Shown here: piece by piece, positions 43,738 to 52,009 of the stretch
Numbering within the stretch: the first letter of the stretch is position 1
Layout: each line of letters starts with the position of its first letter
From: Roseomonas sp. AR75
GTDB lineage: Bacteria; Pseudomonadota; Alphaproteobacteria; Acetobacterales; Acetobacteraceae
DNA: 64,000 nt
Assembly (NCBI RefSeq): GCF_005222815.1
Contig: NZ_STGB01000006.1
Span: forward strand, 496,001 to 560,000
Reading direction: 5' to 3'
Program-made: the position numbers and the translations under genes
Notes under the pieces: model-generated
The model's database searches: none
The model's input: the letters and a program-made list of their open reading frames with translations, nothing else
What the model was told of the DNA's origin: nothing

Positions 43738-43804
43738 GACGGAGCCGTGATCCTGGCGGTTGGAGGTCGGGCCGCCTAGGGCGAGGAAAGGGGGGGCGTC
43801 AAGG

Positions 43805-43829
43805 GGCGGGGCTTCCGCCTCGCCCCGCC
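43805..43829 (-). terminator. Hairpin between the HAD phosphatase gene and fabD
   Basis: GGCGGGGC (43805-43812), 9-nt loop, GCCCCGCC (43822-43829). It lies 8 nt downstream of the HAD gene stop on the minus strand and marks the edge of the sulfatase block. No T-run. Confidence 0.5.
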
Positions 43830-43837
43830 GCGGGCGC

Positions 43838-44851
43838 TCAGGGGAAGATCCGCGCCCAATCCTGCTTCATGGAAATCAGCTGCCAGCCGCGGCGCGGCGC
43901 CTCGTCCATCGCGCGGGCCAGATGGCCGATCTGGCTCTCCCGGTCATAGGCGTATTCGCGCTCGGCATCGTCGTGATGAACGATCATGCCGAGCCGCTTG
44001 CCCGATCCTTCCGTGGCGTATTGCAGCATCTGGAAGTCGCCGTCGGAATTGCCGAAGGCGGCGATCGGCCGCTGGCCGATCTGGCGGGCGATGCCCACCG
44101 GCTTGCCCGGCCCGTCATCGACGAAGTCCACCGAGGGCTCGCGCGTCAGCACCACGCGCCCGTCGCGCTCGCCCGGCTTCAGCGCGAAGGTGGAGCCCAC
44201 CACGCGCCAGGGCGGGATGCCGTAGGTCGCCTGGCTGAAGGCGCGGACGAACTCCACGCCCCCGCCGGTGACGATGAAGCAGGTGAAGCCGCTCGCCTTC
44301 AGGAAGGCCAGCACCTCCAGCATCGGCTGGTAGACGAGCTGCGTGTAGGGCCGCTGCCAGCGCGAATCGCGCGCGGTGGCGAGCCAGTCCGCGGCGACGC
44401 TGCCGAATTCCTCCGGCGTGTTCCCGGCCTGCGCGGCGCCGGCCAGGCGCATGATCCCGTGCACGCCGCCGGCCGCGACTCCGCGCAGGTCTCCGGCGAC
44501 CGCGGCGCGGAACACCGGGTCATGCGTCCAGTCCGGGTGCTGCGCCGCCAGCGCCTTCATGCGGTCCATGATGAAGAGGACCTGCGTGTAGACCGGCTGT
44601 TCCACCCAGAGCGTGCCGTCATTGTCGAAGGTGGCGATGCGGCTCTCCGGGGGCACGAAATCCGGCCCGCCCTCCCGCGTGACCGCGCCGACGAAATCGC
44701 GCAGCGCCTGCTTGCGCGGCCCGTCGCGCCAGGAGGGCAGGGGATCGGCCGGCTGGGCCTGCGCGCGCGCGAGGAGGGGCGCGGCGGCAAGGCCGAGGGC
44801 GGAGAGGCTCAGCGCCCGCCGTGTCAGTGCGAAGGGTCTGTTGCCTGTCAT
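43838..44851 (-). CDS. Exported HAD-superfamily phosphatase-like hydrolase
   Basis: 337 aa. A Tat-like leader (ALTRRALSLSALGLAAAPLL) is followed by the HAD motif I FDNDGTLW (Asp76, Asp78). Motif II is in FIVTGGG and the motif IV acid pair in AFGNSDGDFQM. A phosphatase acting in the periplasm is the simplest reading, possibly on a phosphorylated organic compound. GGAGGAG precedes the ATG. It is 85 nt downstream of a sulfatase on the same strand and probably in its operon; a sulfatase plus a phosphatase fits scavenging of esters. Confidence 0.87.
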   Translation of the reverse strand: MTGNRPFALTRRALSLSALGLAAAPLLARAQAQPADPLPSWRDGPRKQALRDFVGAVTREGGPDFVPPESRIATFDNDGTLWVEQPVYTQVLFIMDRMKALAAQHPDWTHDPVFRAAVAGDLRGVAAGGVHGIMRLAGAAQAGNTPEEFGSVAADWLATARDSRWQRPYTQLVYQPMLEVLAFLKASGFTCFIVTGGGVEFVRAFSQATYGIPPWRVVGSTFALKPGERDGRVVLTREPSVDFVDDGPGKPVGIARQIGQRPIAAFGNSDGDFQMLQYATEGSGKRLGMIVHHDDAEREYAYDRESQIGHLARAMDEAPRRGWQLISMKQDWARIFP

Positions 44852-44936
44852 GGGCGATGCTCCTCCCGCGGGTGTCATGCCGGTGTCGTGCCGGACGCGG
44901 CGACGGATCATGCTTCGCCGCCGCGTCCGCGCAACA

Positions 44937-46634
44937 CTACTGATTCATGCGCCGCCCACGTTCGATCGCCCGCTCCACCTGCTGCTTCACCTCCTCCATG
45001 TTGAAGGACGCTCCTCTCTGCATCGGGGGGAACTCGACGAAGGTCTCAGCATAGCGCGCGACCTCCTGCTGCACGAAGACGAATCGCCAGAACTCATGGA
45101 CGTAGAACTGATAGAAGTTGAGCGTCCCGTTCGCGCCGTTCGGCATGCCCAGGCGCTCGAAGGGATCGAGGCGGAGATTGGTGATGATCGGCCAGTCGAG
45201 CTGCACGGTGCCGCCCAGCCAGCCCTGCGGCTGGTCGAGGAAGCGGTATTTGTAGTCGCCGATGCGCACCGCGGCGAGCTGCGTCTGGGTGAAGTAGAAG
45301 ATCTCGTTGCGGCTGCTCGGGCCCCGGCCGGTGATCAGGTGCGTCTGGTCGTAGCCGTCGAGATGCACCTTGTAGCTCGTGCCGTTGAGATCCTTGCCCT
45401 GGCGCAGCTCCGTCTTGATGTCGGCGTTGCCGGCGAGGCTCACGAAGGTGGGGAACCAGTCGAGACCGGAGATGAGCCCGTTCTCGACCTTGCCGGCGGG
45501 GATGCGGTTCGGCCAGCGTGCGATGCAGGGCACGCGGAAGCCGCCTTCCAGGCCCATGCCCTTGGCGCCGGCGAAGGGCGTGTTGCCGCCATCGGGCCAG
45601 GTGAAGGTCTCCGCGCCGTTGTCGGTGGTGAAGACGACGATGGTGTTGTCGTCCAGCCCCTGCCTGCGCAGATGCTCCATCACCGCGCCGACATTGTCGT
45701 CGAGCTGCTTCATCCCCGCCTCGTATTCGTACCAGCCATTCTGGCCGTTGCGCTGGCCCTGGTAGTGCGGGGAGAGATGCGTGATGACGTGCATGCGCGT
45801 CGGGTTCATCCAGCAGAAGAACGGCTTGCCCGCCTGCACGGAGCGGTCGATGAAGTCCTTGACGTTCTCCGTGATGGCTTCGTCGAAGGTCTGCATGTTG
45901 TAGCGGATGCCGTCCATCGGGCGCGGCGGCAGCGGTCCCTCGTCGATGATGCGCTGCTTGCCCACCTTGCCCCAGCGCGGCTGCTCGGTGGGATCGTCCA
46001 CATTGGTGGCGAAGCTGCGCACCAGGTTGCGCGGCCCGACGCGGTCCTTCAGCTCCTGCGGGTAGGAGAACCAGAACGGGTCCTCCATCGCGTCGAGATG
46101 GTAGAGGTAGCCGAAGAACTCGTCGAAGCCGTGCAGGGTCGGCAGGTATTCGTTCCGGTCGCCGAGGTGGTTCTTGCCGAACTGGCCGGTGGCGTAGCCC
46201 ATCGCCTTCAGCGCCGTCGCGATGGTGGGCGCCGCGGCCGGCATGCCCACCGTCGCGCCGGCCTGGCCCACCGTGGTGAGGCCGGTGCGGATCGGCAACT
46301 CGCCCGTGATGAAGTTGGCGCGGCCGGCGGTGCAGGAGGCTTCCGCGTAATAGTCGGTGAACAGCATGCCCTCCGCGGCGAGCCTGTCGAGGTTCGGCGT
46401 CGAGGTGTTCATGATGCCGCGGTTGTACGCGCCGATGTTGAACCAGCCGACATCGTCGGCCATGATGAACAGGATGTTGGGCTGACGTCGCGCGCCTGTT
46501 GTCGCGGCCGGCGCCGCGGCCGGAGCGGGCGCGCCCGGCCTTGGCTGCGCCAGTGCGGGGCCACCGAGTGCGGCGCTTGCTGCCAGGGCGCTGCCGCCAA
46601 GCAGCAGGCTGCGGCGGGAATTGCGTCGTTCCAT
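44937..46634 (-). CDS. Type I sulfatase (left copy), exported
   Basis: 565 aa. A Tat-type leader (RRNSRRSLLLGGSALAASAA) precedes the catalytic start ILFIMADDVGW, with metal ligands in ADD. Cys101 of the SCTAGR motif is the residue that must be oxidised to formylglycine; the CxAxR form is an accepted variant of the usual CxPxR. Later motifs GQFGKNHLGD, VVFTTDNGAE and the C-terminal domain are complete. It should hydrolyse organic sulfate esters in the periplasm to release sulfate. Highly similar in layout to the sulfatase at 48147-49760. Substrate unknown. Confidence 0.95.
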   Translation of the reverse strand: MERRNSRRSLLLGGSALAASAALGGPALAQPRPGAPAPAAAPAATTGARRQPNILFIMADDVGWFNIGAYNRGIMNTSTPNLDRLAAEGMLFTDYYAEASCTAGRANFITGELPIRTGLTTVGQAGATVGMPAAAPTIATALKAMGYATGQFGKNHLGDRNEYLPTLHGFDEFFGYLYHLDAMEDPFWFSYPQELKDRVGPRNLVRSFATNVDDPTEQPRWGKVGKQRIIDEGPLPPRPMDGIRYNMQTFDEAITENVKDFIDRSVQAGKPFFCWMNPTRMHVITHLSPHYQGQRNGQNGWYEYEAGMKQLDDNVGAVMEHLRRQGLDDNTIVVFTTDNGAETFTWPDGGNTPFAGAKGMGLEGGFRVPCIARWPNRIPAGKVENGLISGLDWFPTFVSLAGNADIKTELRQGKDLNGTSYKVHLDGYDQTHLITGRGPSSRNEIFYFTQTQLAAVRIGDYKYRFLDQPQGWLGGTVQLDWPIITNLRLDPFERLGMPNGANGTLNFYQFYVHEFWRFVFVQQEVARYAETFVEFPPMQRGASFNMEEVKQQVERAIERGRRMNQ

Positions 46635-46671
46635 GTCATGTCCCTCCGATACTAGAGTACTGAGCGCGCAA

Positions 46672-46936
46672 TCAGCCGCCCCGCCGATCGCGATGGATGC
46701 AGTGGAAGCCGACATGGCTCATGCCGGTGTCCACCATCCGCGGTTGCCGCGTCGCCGGCCGGTCGAGGCGGCAGCGGGAGTGCGCGCATGAGACGCTGCC
46801 GCCCTTCACCACCTTGCGCGCGGTCGTAGCTGCCCTTCATTGCTGGCCCGAGCGGGACGCGGCAGGGCTTCGGCGGAGCGGCGGCATCGCGCGCGGCGAA
46901 CCTGTCCGTGGTCCACTGCCAGACATTGCCGGCATC
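46672..46936 (-). pseudogene. Remnant of a formylglycine-generating enzyme gene
   Basis: In two frames this reads GNVWQWTTDRFAARDAAAPP..MKGSYD and then KVVKGGSVSCAHSRCRLDRP..MVDTGMSHVGFHC. These match residues 228-316 of the intact FGE at 49788-50747. The N-terminal two thirds are gone. A 23-nt deletion at about 46815-46820 shifts the frame; the intact gene has the lost 23 nt bounded by two CCCGCGCA repeats. The two active-site Cys positions survive, but SYC is now SRC. It lies at the same position relative to its sulfatase (37 nt upstream) as the intact gene. Confidence 0.88.
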
Positions 46937-47104
46937 CGGGCGATCGCCCATGATTTCCACAATGGCAACGATCGCCACCAAGTCCCGCCCTCGCGTGTCG
47001 AAGAAAGGTTGCCACCGCCTGCGGCCCATCGCTAATGAGCAGAGCGCAATCTCGTCTTCCATCCAGGTTATGGCCTGAGTGGACCAGCGAAGTGTCGGCT
47101 CGAT

Positions 47105-48076
47105 ATGCTTGAAACCCGCGACCTTCGCCTGCTCCGCGCCATCGCGAGCAATGGCAGCCTGGTGCGCGCCGCGCGCGAACTCGGTGTCAGCCAGCCTGCG
47201 CTCACCCGCAGCCTCGCGGCGCTGGAGGCGAAGCTGCGCGGGCCCGTCTTCGAGCGTAGCCGCAAGGGCGTGATCCCCACCAATCTCGGTCGCGTGCTGC
47301 TGGCCGAAGCCGACGAGATCCTCCTCCGTCTGGAACGCCTCGAGCGTACGGCAACGGAAGCGAATGGCGGCAGCATGCGCGAATTGCGCATCGCAGCCGG
47401 CAACTACGTCACCGAAGCCGTGGGTGGCCGCGCTGCGGCACGCATGCTGGCGGTCCAGCCTTGCACCCGCGTGCGCCTCATTCCCGGCGACTGGGCGGAC
47501 GTTCAGCGTCTGCTGAACGCGCGCGAGGCTTCGCTGGGCCTTCTCGACCTCGGCGGCTTCGACCGCGATTCCGGTCTTGAGGCGAAGGCGCTGCCGCCCC
47601 TGCCCGGCTTCTTTCTCGCGCGCCGCGGTCATCCGCTGAGCCGGCTCGACGCGCCGACGCTTGCCGACATCCTGGCTTGGCCCGTCATCCTGATCGGCCG
47701 CGTCACGCAGAACCTTCAGGGGCCGATGGTGACAGCCCGGGAGACTGCACGACTTGCCGCCCATGCGCATGCCGCCTTCCCGGCGATGGTGAACGAGAGC
47801 CCCGCCGCCGCGGTCAACCTGCTGCCGTACTGCGACGCCGTGCTGCCCCTCACCTTGCCGAATGCCGGCGCCGCCTTGCGCAGCGGTGAGGTGGTGCCGA
47901 TCCGCTGGCGGGAGCCGTGGCTTTGCCTGCATCCCGGCGTCGTCCGGCTGCGCAACCGCCCCTTGGGTGAGGCGGAACGGGCTTTTCTCGATCTGTTGCA
48001 GGATGCCACGAGCATGGCCGAGGCCGAGAGTCGTGCCTTCCTGCAGGACCTCGGCCTGTCGGCGGAGTGCCTCTGA
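47105..48076 (+). CDS. LysR family transcriptional regulator (left copy)
   Basis: 323 aa. The N-terminal winged HTH reads LRLLRAIASNGSLVRAAREL then SQPALTRSLAALE. The rest is a LysR substrate-binding domain. It has exactly the length of the second LysR at 50841-51812, and both end in LSAEC. It is divergent from the FGE remnant and left sulfatase, which it may control. The intact FGE and right sulfatase would be controlled by the other copy. Effector unknown; sulfur- or ester-responsive control is inferred from context. Confidence 0.94.
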   Translation: MLETRDLRLLRAIASNGSLVRAARELGVSQPALTRSLAALEAKLRGPVFERSRKGVIPTNLGRVLLAEADEILLRLERLERTATEANGGSMRELRIAAGNYVTEAVGGRAAARMLAVQPCTRVRLIPGDWADVQRLLNAREASLGLLDLGGFDRDSGLEAKALPPLPGFFLARRGHPLSRLDAPTLADILAWPVILIGRVTQNLQGPMVTARETARLAAHAHAAFPAMVNESPAAAVNLLPYCDAVLPLTLPNAGAALRSGEVVPIRWREPWLCLHPGVVRLRNRPLGEAERAFLDLLQDATSMAEAESRAFLQDLGLSAECL

Positions 48077-48077
48077 A

Positions 48078-48117
48078 GCAAGATCCGACCGGCTGTGAAC
48101 GACCGACCGGATCTTGC
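48078..48117. terminator. Bidirectional hairpin between convergent LysR and sulfatase genes
   Basis: GCAAGATCCG (48078-48087), a 20-nt loop, and CGGATCTTGC (48108-48117). A perfect 10-bp stem 1 nt after the LysR stop and 29 nt after the sulfatase stop. It marks the junction between the two duplicated modules. Confidence 0.65.
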
Positions 48118-48146
48118 AGCAGAAAGAGCGTTCGAGCGGCGCCCGT

Positions 48147-49760
48147 TCAGCCTCCCGACGCCGCCTCTTCCATCTGGCGCAGCACGCCTTCCAGGTTGAA
48201 GCTGTCCGGACGCTGGCGCGGCGGGAACTCCTTGAAGCTCTCGTAGAACTGCCGCGCCATCGCCTGCGCCGGCACGAACAGGTAGACGCGGTCCATCACC
48301 CAGTCATTGTAGGTGTTGCTGCTCTCGTCGGCGCGTTCGAAGGGGTCCATGCGCAGGTCGAACAGCTTCGGCACGCGCAGCGTCACGAAAGGCTCACGCC
48401 AAACGCCGAAGCCCACGCCGCGATTCTCCAGGAACACGACCTTCCAGCGCTCATAGCGCATCGCGACCATCGCGCCATCGTCGTTGAAGTAATAGAATTC
48501 CTTGCGCGGGCCTTCCTGCGTCTGGCCGGTGAGCACGGGAAGCTGGTTGTAGCCGTCCAGATGCACCTTGTAGGTGCGGCCCTGCGTCGTGAAACCCTGC
48601 AGCAGCTTCTGCTTGATGTCGGCATCGCCCGCCGCGGCCACCAGGGTGGGGAACCAATCGAGATTGGAGATGATGTTGTTGCTCACGCTGCCGGGCGCGA
48701 TCCGGCCCGGCCAGCGCACGGCGCAGGCCGTGCGGAACGCGCCTTCCCAATTGCTGTTCTTCTCGCTGCGGAAGGGCGTGATGCCGGCATCGGGCCAGGT
48801 GTTGAAATGCGGGCCGTTGTCCGTGCCGTAGATGACGATGGTGTCGTTCGCCATGCCGAGGTCGTCGATCTTCTTCAGGATCTGCCCGACCTGGTCGTCA
48901 TGCTGGAGCATGCCGTCGGCATACTCGTTGAGCCCCGAGCGGCCGCGGTAGTCCGCCGGCACATGCGTGCGGAAATGCATGCGGGTCGCGTTGAACCAGA
49001 CGAACATCGGCTCGCTCGCGCGGTGCTTGCGGTCGATGAAGTCGAGGGCCGCGGTCAGGAACTCGCCGTCCACGGTTTCCATCCGCTTGCGCGTCAGCGG
49101 GCCGGTGTTCTCGATGCGCTGCGTCCCGTCCGGATTGGCGAAGGACTTGATGACGCCGCGCGGGCCGAAGCGGCGGCGGAACTCGGGGTTGCGCGGGTAG
49201 TCCTCGTTCTCCGGCTCCTCCTCGGCGTTCAGGTGATACAGGTTGCCGAAGAACTCGTCGAAGCCGTGCATGGTCGGCAGGTGTTCGTCGCGGTCGCCGA
49301 GGTGGTTCTTGCCGAACTGGCCCGTCGCGTAGCCCATCCCTTTCAGGATGCGCGCGATGGTCGGGTCCTCGGGCTTCATGCCGGCCTGCGCGCCGGGCAG
49401 CCCGACCTTGGAGAGGCCCGTGCGCACCGTCGCCTGGCCCGTGATGAAGGAAGACCGGCCGGCGGTGCAGGACTGCTCCGCGTAGTAGTCGGTGAAGCTC
49501 ATGCCTTCGTTGAACACGCGGTCGATGTTGGGCGTGCGGTAGCCCATCTGGCCGCGGCTGTTGTAGCTGATGTTCCACCAGCCGACGTCGTCGCCCCAGA
49601 TGACGATGATGTTCGGGCGCCGGGCGGCGCCACCGGCGGGCGCGGGCGCGGCCTGCTGCGCCTGGGCGAGTTGCGTGCCGGGCAGCGCGCCGGTCGCGAG
49701 CCCCGCGGCGCTGCCGAGCAGAATGTTACGGCGCGACGCCGCGCGCGTCTGGTCTGCCAT
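48147..49760 (-). CDS. Type I sulfatase (right copy), exported
   Basis: 537 aa. Leader with ASRRNILLGSAAGLATGAL; catalytic start IIVIWGDDVGWW; the modifiable Cys98 is in SCTAGR. GQFGKNHLGD, VIYGTDNGPH and the C-terminal region line up with the left copy, at roughly half identity by eye. ATG with GGGAGAAG upstream. It is 27 nt downstream of the intact FGE on the same strand, so enzyme and activator are made together. It differs from the left copy mainly in the middle loops, which may mean a different substrate. Confidence 0.95.
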   Translation of the reverse strand: MADQTRAASRRNILLGSAAGLATGALPGTQLAQAQQAAPAPAGGAARRPNIIVIWGDDVGWWNISYNSRGQMGYRTPNIDRVFNEGMSFTDYYAEQSCTAGRSSFITGQATVRTGLSKVGLPGAQAGMKPEDPTIARILKGMGYATGQFGKNHLGDRDEHLPTMHGFDEFFGNLYHLNAEEEPENEDYPRNPEFRRRFGPRGVIKSFANPDGTQRIENTGPLTRKRMETVDGEFLTAALDFIDRKHRASEPMFVWFNATRMHFRTHVPADYRGRSGLNEYADGMLQHDDQVGQILKKIDDLGMANDTIVIYGTDNGPHFNTWPDAGITPFRSEKNSNWEGAFRTACAVRWPGRIAPGSVSNNIISNLDWFPTLVAAAGDADIKQKLLQGFTTQGRTYKVHLDGYNQLPVLTGQTQEGPRKEFYYFNDDGAMVAMRYERWKVVFLENRGVGFGVWREPFVTLRVPKLFDLRMDPFERADESSNTYNDWVMDRVYLFVPAQAMARQFYESFKEFPPRQRPDSFNLEGVLRQMEEAASGG

Positions 49761-49787
49761 CGTCGTCTTCTCCCTATGGTCCATTCG

Positions 49788-50747
49788 TCATGCGTCGCGG
49801 AGCACGCAGCGGAAGCCGATGTGGCTCATGCCCGTGTCCACCATCTGCGCGTGCCGCGCAGCAGGCCGATAGCGCCGGCAGTAGGAGGGCGCGCAGAGGA
49901 AGCTGCCGCCCTTCACCACCTTGCGCGGGATGCGGATGCGCGGCTGCGCGGGGTCGTAGCTGCCCTCCATCGCCGGTCCGCGCGGGTCGGCCGGGGCGCA
50001 GCAGGGCTTGGCGGGATCGGCGGCATGGCGCGCCGCGAACCAGTCCGTCGTCCACTGCCAGACATTGCCGGCCATGTCGTGCAGGCCGTAGCCGTTCGGC
50101 GGATAGCTGGCGACCGGTGCGGTGCTCGCATGGCCGTCGGCGGCGAAGTTGCGCCAGGGGAAGGGGCCCTGCCAGGTGTTTGCCATGTGCCGCCCGCCCG
50201 GCGTCAGCTCGTCGCCCCAGACGAACTCGGCGCCATCCAGGCCGCCGCGCGCGGCGAACTCCCATTCCGCCTCGGTCGGCAGGTCCTTGCCGGCCCAGCG
50301 GGCATAGGCCTCGGCATCCTCATAGGCCACCTGCACCACGGGATGGTCGGCCCGGGTCTCGATGTCGCTGCCGGGGCCTTCCGGGTGGCGCCAGCAGGCG
50401 CCCTTCGTCCAGTGCCACCAGTTCGCGATGACGGTGGTGTCCACCGGCCCATCCGTCATGCGGAAGACCAGCGCGCCCGCCGCCAGCATCCCCGGCTTCG
50501 CGCCCGGATAGGCGGCGGGATCGAGCGGCCGTTCCGCCACGGTGACGTAGCCGGTCGCGGCGACGAAGCGGGCGAACTCCGCGTTGGTCACCGTGGTGCG
50601 GTCCATCAGGAACGGGCTGACCGTCACGCGATGCGCCGGCCGCTCCTCAGGATAGTGGTGGTCGGAGCCCATCAGGAACGCGCCGCCGGGGATGCGGTGC
50701 ATGCCCGCGGGCGCGGCTTCGGCGGTGATCGCGGCGGCGCTCGTCAT
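49788..50747 (-). CDS. Formylglycine-generating enzyme (sulfatase-modifying factor)
   Basis: 319 aa. The SUMF1/FGE fold is complete, from MHRIPGGAFLMGSDHHYPEE to SHIGFRCVLRDA. The two copper-binding active-site cysteines, Cys285 and Cys290, are in GGSFLCAPSYCRRYR, the exact arrangement of true aerobic FGEs. It oxidises the CxAxR or CxPxR cysteine of sulfatases to formylglycine using O2, in the cytoplasm before export. GGAGGGGAG precedes the ATG. First gene of the FGE-sulfatase operon, divergent from LysR with 93 bp between. With the left copy broken, it is probably the only activator in this locus. Confidence 0.96.
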   Translation of the reverse strand: MTSAAAITAEAAPAGMHRIPGGAFLMGSDHHYPEERPAHRVTVSPFLMDRTTVTNAEFARFVAATGYVTVAERPLDPAAYPGAKPGMLAAGALVFRMTDGPVDTTVIANWWHWTKGACWRHPEGPGSDIETRADHPVVQVAYEDAEAYARWAGKDLPTEAEWEFAARGGLDGAEFVWGDELTPGGRHMANTWQGPFPWRNFAADGHASTAPVASYPPNGYGLHDMAGNVWQWTTDWFAARHAADPAKPCCAPADPRGPAMEGSYDPAQPRIRIPRKVVKGGSFLCAPSYCRRYRPAARHAQMVDTGMSHIGFRCVLRDA

Positions 50748-50803
50748 GCTCGGCGACTCCCCTCCCTCGCAAATGTTGCCAAAACCCGAATGCCGCGCGC
50801 CAA

Positions 50804-50816
50804 TGCCGGAACGGCA
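50804..50816. promoter_or_regulatory. Putative LysR operator in the FGE/LysR divergent region
   Basis: TGCCG-GAA-CGGCA, a perfect dyad with the T-N11-A spacing of LysR-type boxes. It lies 25 nt before the LysR ATG and 57 nt before the FGE ATG. I did not find a similar dyad in the left module's divergent region. Confidence 0.45.
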
Positions 50817-50840
50817 ATCTTCGCTTGTCGCCGGAGGCAT

Positions 50841-51812
50841 ATGATCGAGGTCCGCGACCTCCGCCTGGTGCTGGAGATCCATCGCCAGGGCAGCCTGGTG
50901 CGGGCGGCGCGCGTGCTGAACGTCGGCCAGCCCGCCCTCACCCGCAGCCTGGCAGCGCTGGAAGCCCGGATGCGTGGCCCGCTGTTCGAGCGTCACCGGC
51001 AGGGCGTCATCCCGACCAATCTCGGCCGCGCCCTGCTGGCCCAGGCGGAGGACATCCTCGGCCGGCTGGAGCAGGTGGAGCGCGGCATGGCGGAAGTGCG
51101 CGGCGGCTCGGTGCGCGACCTCTCGGTGATCGCCGGCAACTATGTGCTGGAAGCCGTCGGCATGACCGCCGCGATGCGCATGATCCCGCTCTACCCGCGG
51201 GTGCGGCTGAAGCTGTTGGGCGGCAACTGGGCCGATGTGCCGCGCGTGCTGCTGGCGCGCGAGGCGACGCTCGGCCTGCTCGACCTGCGCGGTGCCGAGC
51301 TCGATCCCGGGCTGGAAGTGGAGCCGCTGCGGCGCCAGCCGGGCGTCTTCGTCGTCCGCCCTGGCCATCCGCTGGCGCAGCGGCCGGACATCGGGCTGCC
51401 CGACATCCTCTCCTATCCCTTCATGTTCATCGCGCGCGCGCCGCAGGCCGTGCAGGGCCACATGGCCGCCGCGCGCGAGGCAGCCCGCGCGGCCGGCTCG
51501 GCGCATCCCGCCTTCCCCGCCATCATGCATGACAGCCCGACGGTCGCCGTCGCATCGCTGCGGCATGGCGACGCCGTGGCGGCGGCGACGCTGCCGATCG
51601 CCCTGCCGGCGCTGCGCGCGGGCAGCGTGGTGGCGCTGCGCTGGCGCGAACCCTGGCTGTCCTTGCATCCCGGCGTGATCCGCCTGCGCGGACGGCCGGC
51701 GCAGGAGGCGGAGCAGGCCTACCTGGACCTGCTGCGCGACGCCGACGCCGAAGCCGAGCGCGAGGCGCGGGAATGGTGCGCGGCGAACGGCCTGTCGGCC
51801 GAGTGCGGCTGA
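50841..51812 (+). CDS. LysR family transcriptional regulator (right copy)
   Basis: 323 aa. HTH in LRLVLEIHRQGSLVRAARVL and VGQPALTRSLAALEARMRGP. Effector domain follows, with ASLGLLDL-type segments shared with the left copy (ATLGLLDLRG). Ends in GLSAECG. GGAGG precedes the ATG. It is divergent from the FGE-sulfatase operon and should regulate it and itself through sites in the 93-bp gap. Last gene of the sulfatase island before rpsF. Confidence 0.95.
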   Translation: MIEVRDLRLVLEIHRQGSLVRAARVLNVGQPALTRSLAALEARMRGPLFERHRQGVIPTNLGRALLAQAEDILGRLEQVERGMAEVRGGSVRDLSVIAGNYVLEAVGMTAAMRMIPLYPRVRLKLLGGNWADVPRVLLAREATLGLLDLRGAELDPGLEVEPLRRQPGVFVVRPGHPLAQRPDIGLPDILSYPFMFIARAPQAVQGHMAAAREAARAAGSAHPAFPAIMHDSPTVAVASLRHGDAVAAATLPIALPALRAGSVVALRWREPWLSLHPGVIRLRGRPAQEAEQAYLDLLRDADAEAEREAREWCAANGLSAECG

Positions 51813-51928
51813 ACGGGGCTGGCCCTGCGCTTCGGAAAGGCTTGCCCCGGCCCGGCAGCAGTCCTATACGCCCCGCTTCCCTGCCGGGACCCGAGGCATC
51901 GGTCCCGGCTATGCCCGCTTGCGCGCGG

Positions 51929-51946
51929 TCCGGCCACGGGGCCGGA
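51929..51946 (+). promoter_or_regulatory. Hairpin in the rpsF leader
   Basis: TCCGGCC, 4-nt loop, GGCCGGA, about 64 nt before the rpsF start. S6:S18 autoregulatory leaders with CCG-containing structures are known in bacteria. This one has CCG in the stem, but I cannot show that it folds into that motif. Confidence 0.3.
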
Positions 51947-52009
51947 TCGCCGCAAACAGGATCGCGGCACGGGTCGCGCCTGGGGCTGAGCCAGCCGAAG
52001 GGAGACCCG

